DNA of 39,232 nt from a virus: IMG/VR virus record IMGVR_UViG_3300025168_000216, positions 1 to 39,232 of that record; one strand, given 5' to 3'. The translations under genes and the position numbers were made by a program. Each line of letters starts with the position of its first letter. Positions within the stretch are counted from its first letter, which is position 1. This document shows, piece by piece, positions 26,518-32,758 of the stretch. The notes under the pieces were generated by a model. The model did no database searches. It was not told where the DNA came from and saw only the letters and a list, made by a program, of their open reading frames with translations.

Positions 26518-26927
26518 AGTGGTTACTGTTAATGCTAATTTCAACACACACATTGGCTAACAGTACCTCACTTAACTTGCAACTACCTAGTGGTGGCTCT
26601 AGTCATGGTACAGATAGCATTCGAGCTGGTGACCTTGATTGTAAAAATAGTATAGGCGGTAGTACAAATTTTGAAATAGGTATGACAGGAATAATAAACA
26701 ATGCGGTCACACCAATCTTTGGTAAAGATGATCCTACGAATCCAGAAACAAAACAATTAGGCGTATATGCTAGGATTATTATTCCTTTAGATGCACCACG
26801 TGAACGTATTAATTGTAATACTTTATATCAGCTTGAGCTACAAAGACGTAGGTTAGAAGTAGATAAGTTGCGTCAAGAAATAGAACTGTTAAAATCAATG
26901 CAACTTGGAGATGGATTTGATAACTAA
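26499..26927 (+). CDS. Exported protein with C-terminal coiled coil
   Basis: 142 residues. A signal peptide FKIQIKWLLLMLISTHTLA is followed by mature NSTSLNLQLPSGGSSHGTDS, then IRAGDLDCKNSIGG and GVYARIIIPLDAPRERINC with paired cysteines, and a terminal coiled coil (LYQLELQRRRLEVDKLRQE). This motif set recurs in uncharacterised marine-phage proteins as far as I recall. It is the last of five adjacent exported proteins and is followed after 10 nt by a 33-residue membrane peptide. Function is unknown. Confidence 0.65.
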   Translation: MFKIQIKWLLLMLISTHTLANSTSLNLQLPSGGSSHGTDSIRAGDLDCKNSIGGSTNFEIGMTGIINNAVTPIFGKDDPTNPETKQLGVYARIIIPLDAPRERINCNTLYQLELQRRRLEVDKLRQEIELLKSMQLGDGFDN

Positions 26928-26937
26928 GGAGTAAGGT

Positions 26938-27039
26938 ATGAATAATAAATGGATATGGATAGGTCTTGGATTGACTGTATTGGTTATTCTTATGATCTGG
27001 GGTGTTAGTCAAACTATGTGTAAAGAAGCTGTCTGCTAA
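26938..27039 (+). CDS. 33-residue single-pass membrane peptide
   Basis: ATG at 26938 follows AAGGAGTAAGGT. The product MNNKWIWIGLGLTVLVILM... is almost entirely one transmembrane helix and ends in QTMCKEAVC with two cysteines. Its stop overlaps the next start (TAATG). Position beside holin candidates suggests a lysis accessory or antiholin-like role, which is unproven. Confidence 0.6.
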   Translation: MNNKWIWIGLGLTVLVILMIWGVSQTMCKEAVC

Positions 27040-27329
27040 TGACTGAAGTAGAAAGAAGTACAATGACTTGGCGATGGTGTGCTTTGTCATTATATCTTTT
27101 AATTTGTTTTTATGATTTCCTGTTTGTACCTGTTTGGTATGGTTTAAATAGACCTGACATAGCACAATTTATGGAAATAATAAATAGCACAGATGAAGTT
27201 TTAATTCAAATGGAGTTAATGACTAAACTTACTGGACAACACAGTCCGTTTACTTTAATGGGTGGAGGCTTATTTCATTTAGCTTTTGGTGCAATACTTA
27301 CAGGTAGTGCGGTAGGGATGAAAAAATAA
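27039..27329 (+). CDS. Putative holin (two membrane segments)
   Basis: 96 residues with hydrophobic segments at about 13-34 (CALSLYLLICFYDFLFVPVW) and about 72-92 (LMGGGLFHLAFGAILTGSAV), a short charged start and a basic end (GMKK). Size and topology fit small phage holins, which form inner-membrane lesions at lysis. It is joined to both neighbours by TAATG overlaps in a run of membrane proteins before the DUF1353 gene. I know similar proteins only as unnamed marine-phage ORFs. Confidence 0.55.
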   Translation: MTEVERSTMTWRWCALSLYLLICFYDFLFVPVWYGLNRPDIAQFMEIINSTDEVLIQMELMTKLTGQHSPFTLMGGGLFHLAFGAILTGSAVGMKK

Positions 27330-27796
27330 TGGCTGATTTAGGTGACAAGGTAGCAGAGATAGAAGGCTTAGTTGATAAAAGAATTAAGCTAGGTGGTCTG
27401 CGGTTTACTTATACACAGCTTGTTGGTGCATTTGCTCTTCTGTCTACGATAGTTGGCTCACTCTATGGAGGGTTCTTAATGTATCAAAAAGTGGAAGGAA
27501 TCGCAAATTTGGACTTAGGAGCAATACAATCAGCTATGGAAAAGACCTCGGCTGACGTACTAAGAGTTGAGGAGGTTGCATCAGAAATTAAAATTGAGCT
27601 GAAGGAAGACCTCGCAAGACTCAGATCGTCAAGTTATAATCTTGAAAATAGGCTCGACACTAAGCTACAATCTGTAGATGTAAGAATTACTACTATGGAT
27701 AATAAACTGGATAAGTTTGACATACAGCTTGATCTTACAGAAGAAAAATTAATGAAGCGAGTCCAACAAAGTTTAGACAATCCACTAAGTAACTGA
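27329..27796 (+). CDS. Membrane-anchored coiled-coil protein
   Basis: 155 residues. A transmembrane segment at about 29-52 (TQLVGAFALLSTIVGSLYGGF) is followed by a long coiled coil (residues about 60-150, with repeated hydrophobic spacing as in LDTKLQSVDVRITTMDNKLD). An inner-membrane anchor with an extended coil resembles inner-membrane spanins and XhlA-type lysis accessories. No lipoprotein partner is adjacent; the only small lipoprotein gene seen is on the opposite strand at 30465-30638. The spanin idea is inference. Confidence 0.55.
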   Translation: MADLGDKVAEIEGLVDKRIKLGGLRFTYTQLVGAFALLSTIVGSLYGGFLMYQKVEGIANLDLGAIQSAMEKTSADVLRVEEVASEIKIELKEDLARLRSSSYNLENRLDTKLQSVDVRITTMDNKLDKFDIQLDLTEEKLMKRVQQSLDNPLSN

Positions 27797-27812
27797 TAAC
27801 ATAGGAGATACT

Positions 27813-27863
27813 ATGCCATATAAAAAAAGAAAATTACCACCTAGACCTAAAAGAAGATACTAA
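27813..27863 (+). CDS. 16-residue Lys/Arg-rich micropeptide
   Basis: ATG at 27813 sits 5 nt after AGGAGA and encodes MPYKKRKLPPRPKRRY; the stop overlaps the next start (TAATG). Nine of 16 residues are basic. The strong site and coupling argue for translation, though it may act mainly as a leader that couples the next gene. I could not check whether the peptide is conserved. Confidence 0.45.
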   Translation: MPYKKRKLPPRPKRRY

Positions 27864-28051
27864 TGACAGCGAAACAACAAGTGCAGATAGATCGTCATGA
27901 AAAACAAATAGATGATTTATACAAGGATGTCAGAGAGATCAAGAACATGAATTTAAAGTTTATGTCTATGGGCAAAGGTTTAATAATTGCTTTTGTAATC
28001 ATGACAAGTATAGACATTGGCCTGGGTGATTTATTAATGAAGCTCTTATGA
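27863..28051 (+). CDS. XhlA-like small membrane protein
   Basis: 62 residues: an N-terminal charged coil (IDRHEKQIDDLYKDVREIKN) followed by one membrane segment at about 38-56 (GLIIAFVIMTSIDIGLGDLL). This order is the same as in haemolysin XhlA-type proteins that work with holins. Overlaps of 1 nt upstream and 4 nt downstream place it in the lysis-like run. The role in lysis is inferred from topology. Confidence 0.55.
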   Translation: MTAKQQVQIDRHEKQIDDLYKDVREIKNMNLKFMSMGKGLIIAFVIMTSIDIGLGDLLMKLL

Positions 28052-28488
28052 TAAGTTTATTATCAAGCCTAGCTCCCATCTTATTTGGTTTTGTAGCTAA
28101 GATTATTGCTGTTAAAGCTCAAGCAGCATCAGACAATCAAAAGTTAATGATCCAAAACATGAACGCTAGGAATGACTCTATTAATCAAGCTAGAGAAGCG
28201 GAAAAATCTGAGAGTGTAGGTGCAGCACTAAATCGAAGGGTTATTATTTTTGTGATACTCGCCCTCATAATCTTTACCCAAGTAGCTGGGCCTCTTTTAA
28301 ATATTGAAACTGTTGTGCCTACTGTTATTGAAGGTATCAGTTTTTTCGGTATTCAATTTACAAGGGATACTATGGAGTATGTAACTGTGCAGTCAGGTGC
28401 AGTATTGAAGCTAAGTGAGGTCTTTTCATGGGCTACCACCATTATAGAGGTATATTTTGGCGCACAATTGGGAAAGGCTACTAGATAA
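28048..28488 (+). CDS. Putative holin-like membrane protein
   Basis: 146 residues with a hydrophobic N-terminus (LLSSLAPILFGFVAKIIAV), a charged middle helix (RNDSINQAREAEKSESVG), a strong membrane segment at about 66-85 (VIIFVILALIIFTQVAGPLL), and a third hydrophobic stretch near the end. Topology resembles three-segment holins of the GTA type, but I cannot confirm a family match. Its start overlaps the XhlA-like gene by 4 nt. With the 96-residue gene upstream this makes two holin candidates. Confidence 0.5.
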   Translation: MISLLSSLAPILFGFVAKIIAVKAQAASDNQKLMIQNMNARNDSINQAREAEKSESVGAALNRRVIIFVILALIIFTQVAGPLLNIETVVPTVIEGISFFGIQFTRDTMEYVTVQSGAVLKLSEVFSWATTIIEVYFGAQLGKATR

Positions 28489-28503
28489 CAAAAAGGAGAA
28501 GAT

Positions 28504-29004
28504 ATGCCAGTAAAAATTAAATACAAAGAGTTACCAACATTAGTTCCTCAAAAGATTGAAACAAAAAGCAAAGGCTTTATAGGTGGAATAATAATGTGGC
28601 TTTTGACTACTCGTAAATGGGCAGTAGCTGAAGATTGGAAGTTTAGTCTGCAAATGGATGGCCAAAAAACTGCAACTCAATATATGATTCCCAAAGGTTT
28701 TATAACAGATGGCTGTAGTATTCCCAAGTTTTGCAGAAGTTGGGTAAGCGTCACAGGTGTATTATTAGCTGGAGGCCTTATACATGACTATGGTTATATG
28801 ATGGGTACGCTTAGACTAGCTACTAAGAAACCTAAAGCAATTACTACTAAAGACCAAAAATGGATGGATGAATTGTTTCGTGACATAAATATTGATGTCA
28901 ACGGGTTCTTTTTGTTAAATTGGGCAGCCTACTTAGCACTTCGATTAGGTGGTTGGGTTGCTTGGAACGGACACCGCAAACGCAATGTCCAATGGGATGA
29001 TTAA
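28504..29004 (+). CDS. DUF1353 protein of the lysis region
   Basis: 166 residues. YMIPKGFITDGCSIPKFCRSW (about residues 60-80) and LAGGLIHDYGYMMGT (about 88-102) are the two hallmark motifs of DUF1353, a phage family often found near holins and of unproven function. The HDYGY motif looks like a possible metal or catalytic site. A hydrophobic patch (NGFFLLNWAAYLALRLG) lies near the C-terminus. AAAAGGAG precedes the start. The stop overlaps the convergent gene by 4 nt. No conventional endolysin is visible, so this gene deserves attention as a lysis factor. Confidence 0.75.
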   Translation: MPVKIKYKELPTLVPQKIETKSKGFIGGIIMWLLTTRKWAVAEDWKFSLQMDGQKTATQYMIPKGFITDGCSIPKFCRSWVSVTGVLLAGGLIHDYGYMMGTLRLATKKPKAITTKDQKWMDELFRDINIDVNGFFLLNWAAYLALRLGGWVAWNGHRKRNVQWDD

Positions 29005-29252
29005 ATAATTTTCATTACGAGCTTCCACATATCATCTTCATAATGCAGTAGCTTTTGTTTTTTCTTTGGCCTACCTCTAGGTTTACCGCCAGACTTCATA
29101 GTGAAAGGTTTAAAAACATATTCAGGATCATTAGACCTTATTAAACGATTTCTTGCAGCGGCCTCAGTAATTCCTATCTCATCTGCAACCTGTCGGCAAG
29201 TTACCTCTTGACCATCTAGAAGGCTGTAGGTTATAGTTCTACGTTTTCCCAT
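29001..29252 (-). CDS. Helix-turn-helix regulator with AT-hook
   Basis: 83 residues. EVTCRQVADEIGITEAAARNR (about 16-36) is a helix-turn-helix, and GKPRGRPKKK (about 57-65) contains the GRP core of an AT-hook with flanking basic residues. Small DNA-binding proteins with this pair occur in phages. It is the distal gene of the leftward early operon; its stop overlaps the convergent late operon by 4 nt (TTAA), leaving no room for a separate terminator. It could control the switch or bind AT-rich phage DNA; no target is shown. Confidence 0.7.
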   Translation of the reverse strand: MGKRRTITYSLLDGQEVTCRQVADEIGITEAAARNRLIRSNDPEYVFKPFTMKSGGKPRGRPKKKQKLLHYEDDMWKLVMKII

Positions 29253-29368
29253 TACATAATCATCGGTTCATAGTGTTGAAACCACATAGCTAAATACATA
29301 CAACAAAAAGTTATTGTAGCTAACATTAAAAACTTAATCACATTAATAGTTCCTATTAGTGCTTTCAT
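29252..29368 (-). CDS. 38-residue membrane peptide
   Basis: ATG at 29368, with GGAG about 8 nt upstream inside the preceding methyltransferase gene (ATGA overlap). The product begins MKALIGTINVIKF and is one hydrophobic helix (LMLATITFCCMYLAMW) with a short polar tail. The stop overlaps the next ATG (TAATG). A small early membrane peptide might block superinfection or alter the host envelope; function is unknown. Confidence 0.55.
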   Translation of the reverse strand: MKALIGTINVIKFLMLATITFCCMYLAMWFQHYEPMIM

Positions 29369-30003
29369 ATTTTATCTCCAATTGCATGTAAAATTTCTAA
29401 GCATAGCTCATCAGGTATTTTACTTTTTTCATAACTGTTAGCTAATCCTTGTGTGCCAGTTGATGATCCTCTTGGTGCTGGTTGATGATGACAATCTAAA
29501 TTGCCATTAAAACAAACTGGCCTGGGTGTCCAATTAAAAACATTAGTCCATAAATCAGTTGGCTTTGCCCTTATATCACCGTACTGACAATACCATACCG
29601 TTTGCCTTATGTTTTTTCTGCCATGAAAACTAGGATCAATCAAATCCAGCTTACGTAATTTACCTCTTGGGTTTTCAATAACAAAGTATTTTGGTTGCAA
29701 CTCATCAATAATAGCTAATGTTTTTTTTACTAAAGCTATTCCTAATCTCGCACTATCTGTTTTTGGTGTATGGTCTTTATTCCAATGTTTGCCTATTGAT
29801 CCTACTGAAAAGAAAGTACATGGTGGTGATGCCCATATTACATCTGGGCGAAAAGGTACATTGCCACAATCAAAATCAAAAATATCTGTTACATAATCAA
29901 TTTTATCGAATGCTGTTATGTCTGATGTCCAAGTAGTATGTCCTAATTTTTCTGCTACTTTACTAAACGACCTACTCCCAGCAAACAATTCTAGTACATT
30001 CAT
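29365..30003 (-). CDS. Short C5-cytosine DNA methyltransferase-like protein
   Basis: 212 residues. Motif I LELFAGSRSFSKVAEKLGH, motif IV VIWASPPCTFFSVGS with the catalytic Cys62, motif VI YFVIENPRGKLR (ENP instead of the usual ENV), and RQTVWYCQYGD before motif VIII are all visible. Ordinary enzymes exceed 300 residues; here the target-recognition part is very short, so specificity may be relaxed or the protein may act as a phage-type solitary methylase against host restriction. No cognate endonuclease is adjacent. It is coupled to genes on both sides by 4-nt overlaps in the early operon. Confidence 0.75.
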   Translation of the reverse strand: MNVLELFAGSRSFSKVAEKLGHTTWTSDITAFDKIDYVTDIFDFDCGNVPFRPDVIWASPPCTFFSVGSIGKHWNKDHTPKTDSARLGIALVKKTLAIIDELQPKYFVIENPRGKLRKLDLIDPSFHGRKNIRQTVWYCQYGDIRAKPTDLWTNVFNWTPRPVCFNGNLDCHHQPAPRGSSTGTQGLANSYEKSKIPDELCLEILHAIGDKI

Positions 30004-30191
30004 TTTTTGTCTCCAAGTATATTGTTAAGTAAGATGTTGCGAGTTGTAGTAAATACCTCTAAGCGTTTAGCTAATATCTTAGACTCTTCATCACCTTTAA
30101 GTAATGCAGACAAAATGTCCATAGCTTTTTCACCTGTAGTTTCCTTGTCAGAAAATTTTATTAAATCTTCATCAGTAAATTTATTTTTCAT
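30000..30191 (-). CDS. Small early protein of unknown function
   Basis: 63 residues, charged and helical (FTDEDLIKFSDKETTGEK, ILAKRLEVFTTTRNILLNNIL). There is no membrane segment. Overlaps of 4 nt with the methyltransferase and 11 nt with the upstream membrane peptide show co-translation. I do not recognise it. Small charged early proteins often act on host enzymes, but nothing in the sequence indicates a target. Confidence 0.55.
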   Translation of the reverse strand: MKNKFTDEDLIKFSDKETTGEKAMDILSALLKGDEESKILAKRLEVFTTTRNILLNNILGDKK

Positions 30192-30294
30192 CAGGCATAC
30201 CTAGTGTCATCAAGAGTAGCACTAGACCTGATGAGATCAAGCCTGTGCCGATTAAATACAACAGAGGAACTGTTGTTTCAAGCAAGTACATCAT
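30181..30294 (-). CDS. 37-residue membrane peptide
   Basis: Start ATG at 30294 (a second ATG follows at once) after GAGGAAAATT. The product MMYLLETTVPLLYLIGTG... is dominated by one or two short hydrophobic helices and ends MTLGMPDEK. It overlaps the neighbouring genes by 11 and 17 nt. No function is known. Confidence 0.5.
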   Translation of the reverse strand: MMYLLETTVPLLYLIGTGLISSGLVLLLMTLGMPDEK

Positions 30295-30463
30295 AATTTT
30301 CCTCGATTATTCTAACCAATGCCATTCTTTTATCTATTTCTACGCCTTTAGATCGCAATGCACGTTCTAATGAAGCCTTTGTAAAATTATCACGCATATA
30401 TTCCTTGTTCATTGAATCTGAAAAATACGGGCGAAACTTGTTTTTTGGTTTCCATGTCAACAT
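30278..30463 (-). CDS. Small early basic protein
   Basis: 61 residues, basic N-terminus (MLTWKPKNKFRPYFSD) and a helical end (TKASLERALRSKGVEIDKRM ... IIEENYDVLA) that has the rough spacing of a SAP-like helix-turn-helix nucleic-acid binding fold; this is only a suggestion. AAGGAGAAATAAT precedes the start and overlaps the stop of the lipoprotein gene. It is part of the leftward early operon downstream of SSB. Confidence 0.5.
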   Translation of the reverse strand: MLTWKPKNKFRPYFSDSMNKEYMRDNFTKASLERALRSKGVEIDKRMALVRIIEENYDVLA

Positions 30464-30464
30464 A

Positions 30465-30638
30465 TTATTTCTCCTTAATTATATCTTTTTGGGTTAAGAA
30501 ACCATCACATGCAGTCATGGTCTCGCTCTCACAATAGAGTTGATCTAACACGTTAGGTGGTTTTAATAGATCGTCTCGCTTGTCTTGTAATGCACTACAA
30601 CCACTCAAGGCTAGTGCTAATATGATTAGTGCTTTCAA
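30465..30638 (-). CDS. Small lipoprotein with TTG start
   Basis: 57 residues from a TTG at 30638 that overlaps the SSB stop. The sequence is KALIILALALSGC-SALQD: a basic start, hydrophobic core and a lipobox LSGC with the acceptor Cys14. The mature part is about 44 residues with two further cysteines (LYCESETMTACDGF). It should be acylated and placed in the outer or inner membrane. No ATG exists in the frame before the lipobox. Possible roles are superinfection exclusion or an outer-membrane spanin; neither is shown. Early rather than late position argues against a spanin. Confidence 0.55.
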   Translation of the reverse strand: MKALIILALALSGCSALQDKRDDLLKPPNVLDQLYCESETMTACDGFLTQKDIIKEK

Positions 30639-31090
30639 AACGGTATGTCCTTATCCTCGAAGTCATCTAAGACAACTGGAGTAATTGGTTCAGCACTTAC
30701 AGGTGTAGGAGCAACGTCTGTACTAACTTGGTTTTGTTCACGTATCTCACCTTTGCTATCCAGCATTTGCATTGTTGAACCAAAGCCTGAGATAACAACT
30801 TTAGTTTTAGATTGTTTCTCACCTTTTTGATTTTCCCAGGTATCAGTTTTAATCTGACCTTCTAAGTAAACCTTTGAGCCTTTTTTTAAATATTTCTCTG
30901 CGGTTTCTGCAATTTTTCCAAAGATACTGACACTATGCCATTCGACACGTTCTATTTTTTGCCCAGTCTTATCAGTCCAAGATTCACTAGTAGCCACACG
31001 AAGGTTACATATAGCATTACCATTAGATGCATACTTCATTTCAGGATCAGCTCCTAAATTTCCAACCAGTATAACTTTATTAACACTCAT
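30635..31090 (-). CDS. ssb: Single-stranded DNA-binding protein
   Basis: 151 residues. The OB-fold start SVNKVILVGNLGADPEMKY, RVATSESWTDK, the VEWHSVSIFGKIAETAEKYL region and GSKVYLEGQIKTDTW are standard for bacterial-type SSB. A Pro/Val/Thr linker leads to the acidic tip DDFEDKDIPF, which recruits host SSB partners. The phage thus probably plugs its DNA into the host replication and repair network. AAGGAGAAGTA precedes the ATG. It lies just downstream of the Erf gene in the same operon. Confidence 0.95.
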   Translation of the reverse strand: MSVNKVILVGNLGADPEMKYASNGNAICNLRVATSESWTDKTGQKIERVEWHSVSIFGKIAETAEKYLKKGSKVYLEGQIKTDTWENQKGEKQSKTKVVISGFGSTMQMLDSKGEIREQNQVSTDVAPTPVSAEPITPVVLDDFEDKDIPF

Positions 31091-31118
31091 TACTTCTCCT
31101 TTCCTTATTAAAATTTGG

Positions 31119-31135
31119 GGTTACTTAGGGTAACC
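31119..31135 (-). other. Perfect inverted repeat upstream of ssb
   Basis: GGTTAC and GTAACC (6 bp each) around a 5-base centre lie in the 100-nt gap between the Erf gene and ssb. No U-run follows in the direction of transcription, so a terminator is unlikely. It may be an operator or an attenuating hairpin. Confidence 0.35.
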
Positions 31136-31191
31136 AATCCTAACTTTTATATTAACTCTAACGACATTGGAGTGCCGACACAGTCTAGGCG

Positions 31192-31839
31192 TTAAACCTC
31201 TGTGTTCTTTTGTGCAAAATCTTTAGCAAATGCTTTAGTCTTTGCATCTTTTTCTTCTTTCTTTACTTTAGCGTCTTCTGATTTTTTAGCCATGTAATCA
31301 CGCATAAACTCTTCTTCTTCAGCATTAAGAAGTTTATTAACCTCTGATCGTAAGTGTTGATTGCCATGCATATCTGCCCTAGCCTCTTCAATACCTTCAG
31401 CATCATCATTAGCTATAGCAAGTTTAAAAGCTGTAGAGACGTAAGCAACTGCTACCTTCATTGTTTTAAGATGTGCATCAACCTGTGACTGCTGAACAAT
31501 AGCATTCTGTATTTCGTCTGCACTCGCAATTTTGCTCCCATCACTCATAAATCCTGTAGCGAACGAAATCGCCCTCCCCAAACTACTTGTCTCACAGTTC
31601 TCTAATGCACTAGACTTATTAACCTGAGTGCTACCACGAATTTCTTCAGCAAAGCCAGTACCTAAAATTACACCATCAACTATGCAATGGGATTTCATGA
31701 CAACTTTCTCGTCATCGTTTTGCACTATCTCACTTAGAAGCTGACCTGTGTCACCGTAGCGTTCTTTAAAAGCCTTAACTCTTTCACCTACTTCAGCGTA
31801 AGACTTGCCTTGTAAATTAATTGTTTTCATATCTGCCAT
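31192..31839 (-). CDS. erf: Erf-family single-strand annealing recombinase
   Basis: 215 residues from the ATG at 31839 (MADMKTINLQGKSY), chosen because AGGAGAAATAT lies just before it; a longer version from a TTG at 31863 would bury that site. The block VILGTGFAEEIRGS followed by SALENCETSSLGRAISFATG is the conserved annealase signature of Erf/ERF-superfamily proteins. A Lys/Glu-rich C-terminus follows (KKEEKDAKTKAFAKDFA). It anneals single strands during phage recombination and end repair, probably together with the SSB encoded next to it. Confidence 0.85.
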   Translation of the reverse strand: MADMKTINLQGKSYAEVGERVKAFKERYGDTGQLLSEIVQNDDEKVVMKSHCIVDGVILGTGFAEEIRGSTQVNKSSALENCETSSLGRAISFATGFMSDGSKIASADEIQNAIVQQSQVDAHLKTMKVAVAYVSTAFKLAIANDDAEGIEEARADMHGNQHLRSEVNKLLNAEEEEFMRDYMAKKSEDAKVKKEEKDAKTKAFAKDFAQKNTEV

Positions 31840-31849
31840 ATATTTCTCC

Positions 31850-32236
31850 TTATTTAGATTCAATGTAATACTTAGCGTAACTACTATTTTTACGGCCAGT
31901 TCTTTTTTTTGTTACCATTACCATGGCAATATCATAACCATCTCTATGTCGAAGGTTATAAATTCTTGCAGCAAGTCTAGAAATATACAAGTTATCTCTA
32001 GCTTCTTTATCTGTTATTGAGCCATGTTCATTTAACCAAGTCCAAACTTCTTGTTCTTGAGTTATTTTTTCATGTAGTTCAATTGGTACAATCATATTAT
32101 TCTCCTCAGTTGTGAATTCAGGGTAAACAAAATCTTTATTTGTATAACCATACTTAATTAATAAATTAATCATTCTTGGTGTTATTGGGTGATGTGCTTC
32201 AACATCAAATAAATCTGCTATCTGTGAACCTCTCAT
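31850..32236 (-). CDS. HTH_39-like DNA-binding protein
   Basis: 128 residues. The C-terminal half GSITDKEARDNLYISRLAARI (about 71-91) followed by YNLRHRDGYDIAMVMV matches the winged helix-turn-helix pattern found in phage proteins near recombination genes. The N-terminal half has a second helix pair (PITPRMINLLIKYGY). It is likely a regulator or replication accessory. The start overlaps the next gene by 4 nt, and the stop is 10 nt before the Erf start. Confidence 0.65.
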   Translation of the reverse strand: MRGSQIADLFDVEAHHPITPRMINLLIKYGYTNKDFVYPEFTTEENNMIVPIELHEKITQEQEVWTWLNEHGSITDKEARDNLYISRLAARIYNLRHRDGYDIAMVMVTKKRTGRKNSSYAKYYIESK

Positions 32237-32577
32237 AATTTTGCTCCTGTTTTAAGTTCAAAAGATAAACGGTCTTGTAACACATCTTTGATTTGCTCAG
32301 TAAAGTCATAATCGAAGTCTTCTTCGTAATCTCTATACTTTCCATAGACTTGAGTAGAAAACCTGTAATATCGAAGATTTGACACCTTTAAAATAGCATC
32401 ACTAAGTGTAAGCACATCTTCTACTTTCAAAGTTTGATCCAAATCATGAACTAAGTGTTCAACTTCCATCAGAATATTGTCTGCCTCAGTCATGCACTCG
32501 TCACGAGCATCATCAAAATTAGCCTCCCATTGTGATTGGAAGGCATCGCCTTGTTGTAATGATTCTTTAGTTTCCAT
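32233..32577 (-). CDS. Acidic early protein of unknown function
   Basis: 114 residues from the ATG at 32577 (METKESLQQGDAFQ), preferred because AGGAGG lies 6 nt upstream; a longer frame reaches 32619 without such a site. The protein is strongly acidic and helical (ADNILMEVEHLVHDLDQ, YEEDFDYDFTEQIKDVLQD), which recalls DNA-mimic or enzyme-inhibitor proteins in general character only. It overlaps the upstream gene by 11 nt and the downstream one by 4 nt. Confidence 0.6.
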   Translation of the reverse strand: METKESLQQGDAFQSQWEANFDDARDECMTEADNILMEVEHLVHDLDQTLKVEDVLTLSDAILKVSNLRYYRFSTQVYGKYRDYEEDFDYDFTEQIKDVLQDRLSFELKTGAKL

Positions 32578-32758
32578 GTACATCCTCCTTGTCATGATAT
32601 AAACGCAAAGCAGTATCAACCATCTTGTCTGTAATTACTTCGCCTCTGTCTGCAACCTTCATAAGTTCACGTCTCATAACTCTACGAGCCTTGCGACCAT
32701 ATGAACTGGGTTTACCACCGTGCAGCATATCTTTCTCTTTAATAGAATTAGTACCCAT
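32567..32758 (-). CDS. Small basic early protein
   Basis: 63 residues, basic middle (KPSSYGRKARRVMRRELMK) and an acidic C-terminus (RLYHDKEDVHGN). GGAG lies upstream, inside the previous gene. There is no membrane segment and I recognise no family. Its stop lies in the start region of the acidic protein, so the two are made together; a charge-complementary pair is conceivable but untested. Confidence 0.5.
   Translation of the reverse strand: MGTNSIKEKDMLHGGKPSSYGRKARRVMRRELMKVADRGEVITDKMVDTALRLYHDKEDVHGN

Noticed and set aside
24287-26927. Phage-borne curli genes (CsgG/CsgF)
   Set aside because: The exported proteins lack CsgG- or CsgF-like sequence features as far as I can recall them, and no curlin repeat is present.
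29001-29004. Bidirectional terminator at the convergent junction
   Set aside because: The stop codons overlap within TTAA. A 5-bp pair at 28969-28973/28986-28990 has a 12-nt loop and no U-run.
29718-29936. Plus-strand ORF inside the methyltransferase gene, and similar antisense ORFs elsewhere
   Set aside because: They have low-complexity hydrophobic translations, no ribosome binding sites, and overlap clear genes on the other strand.
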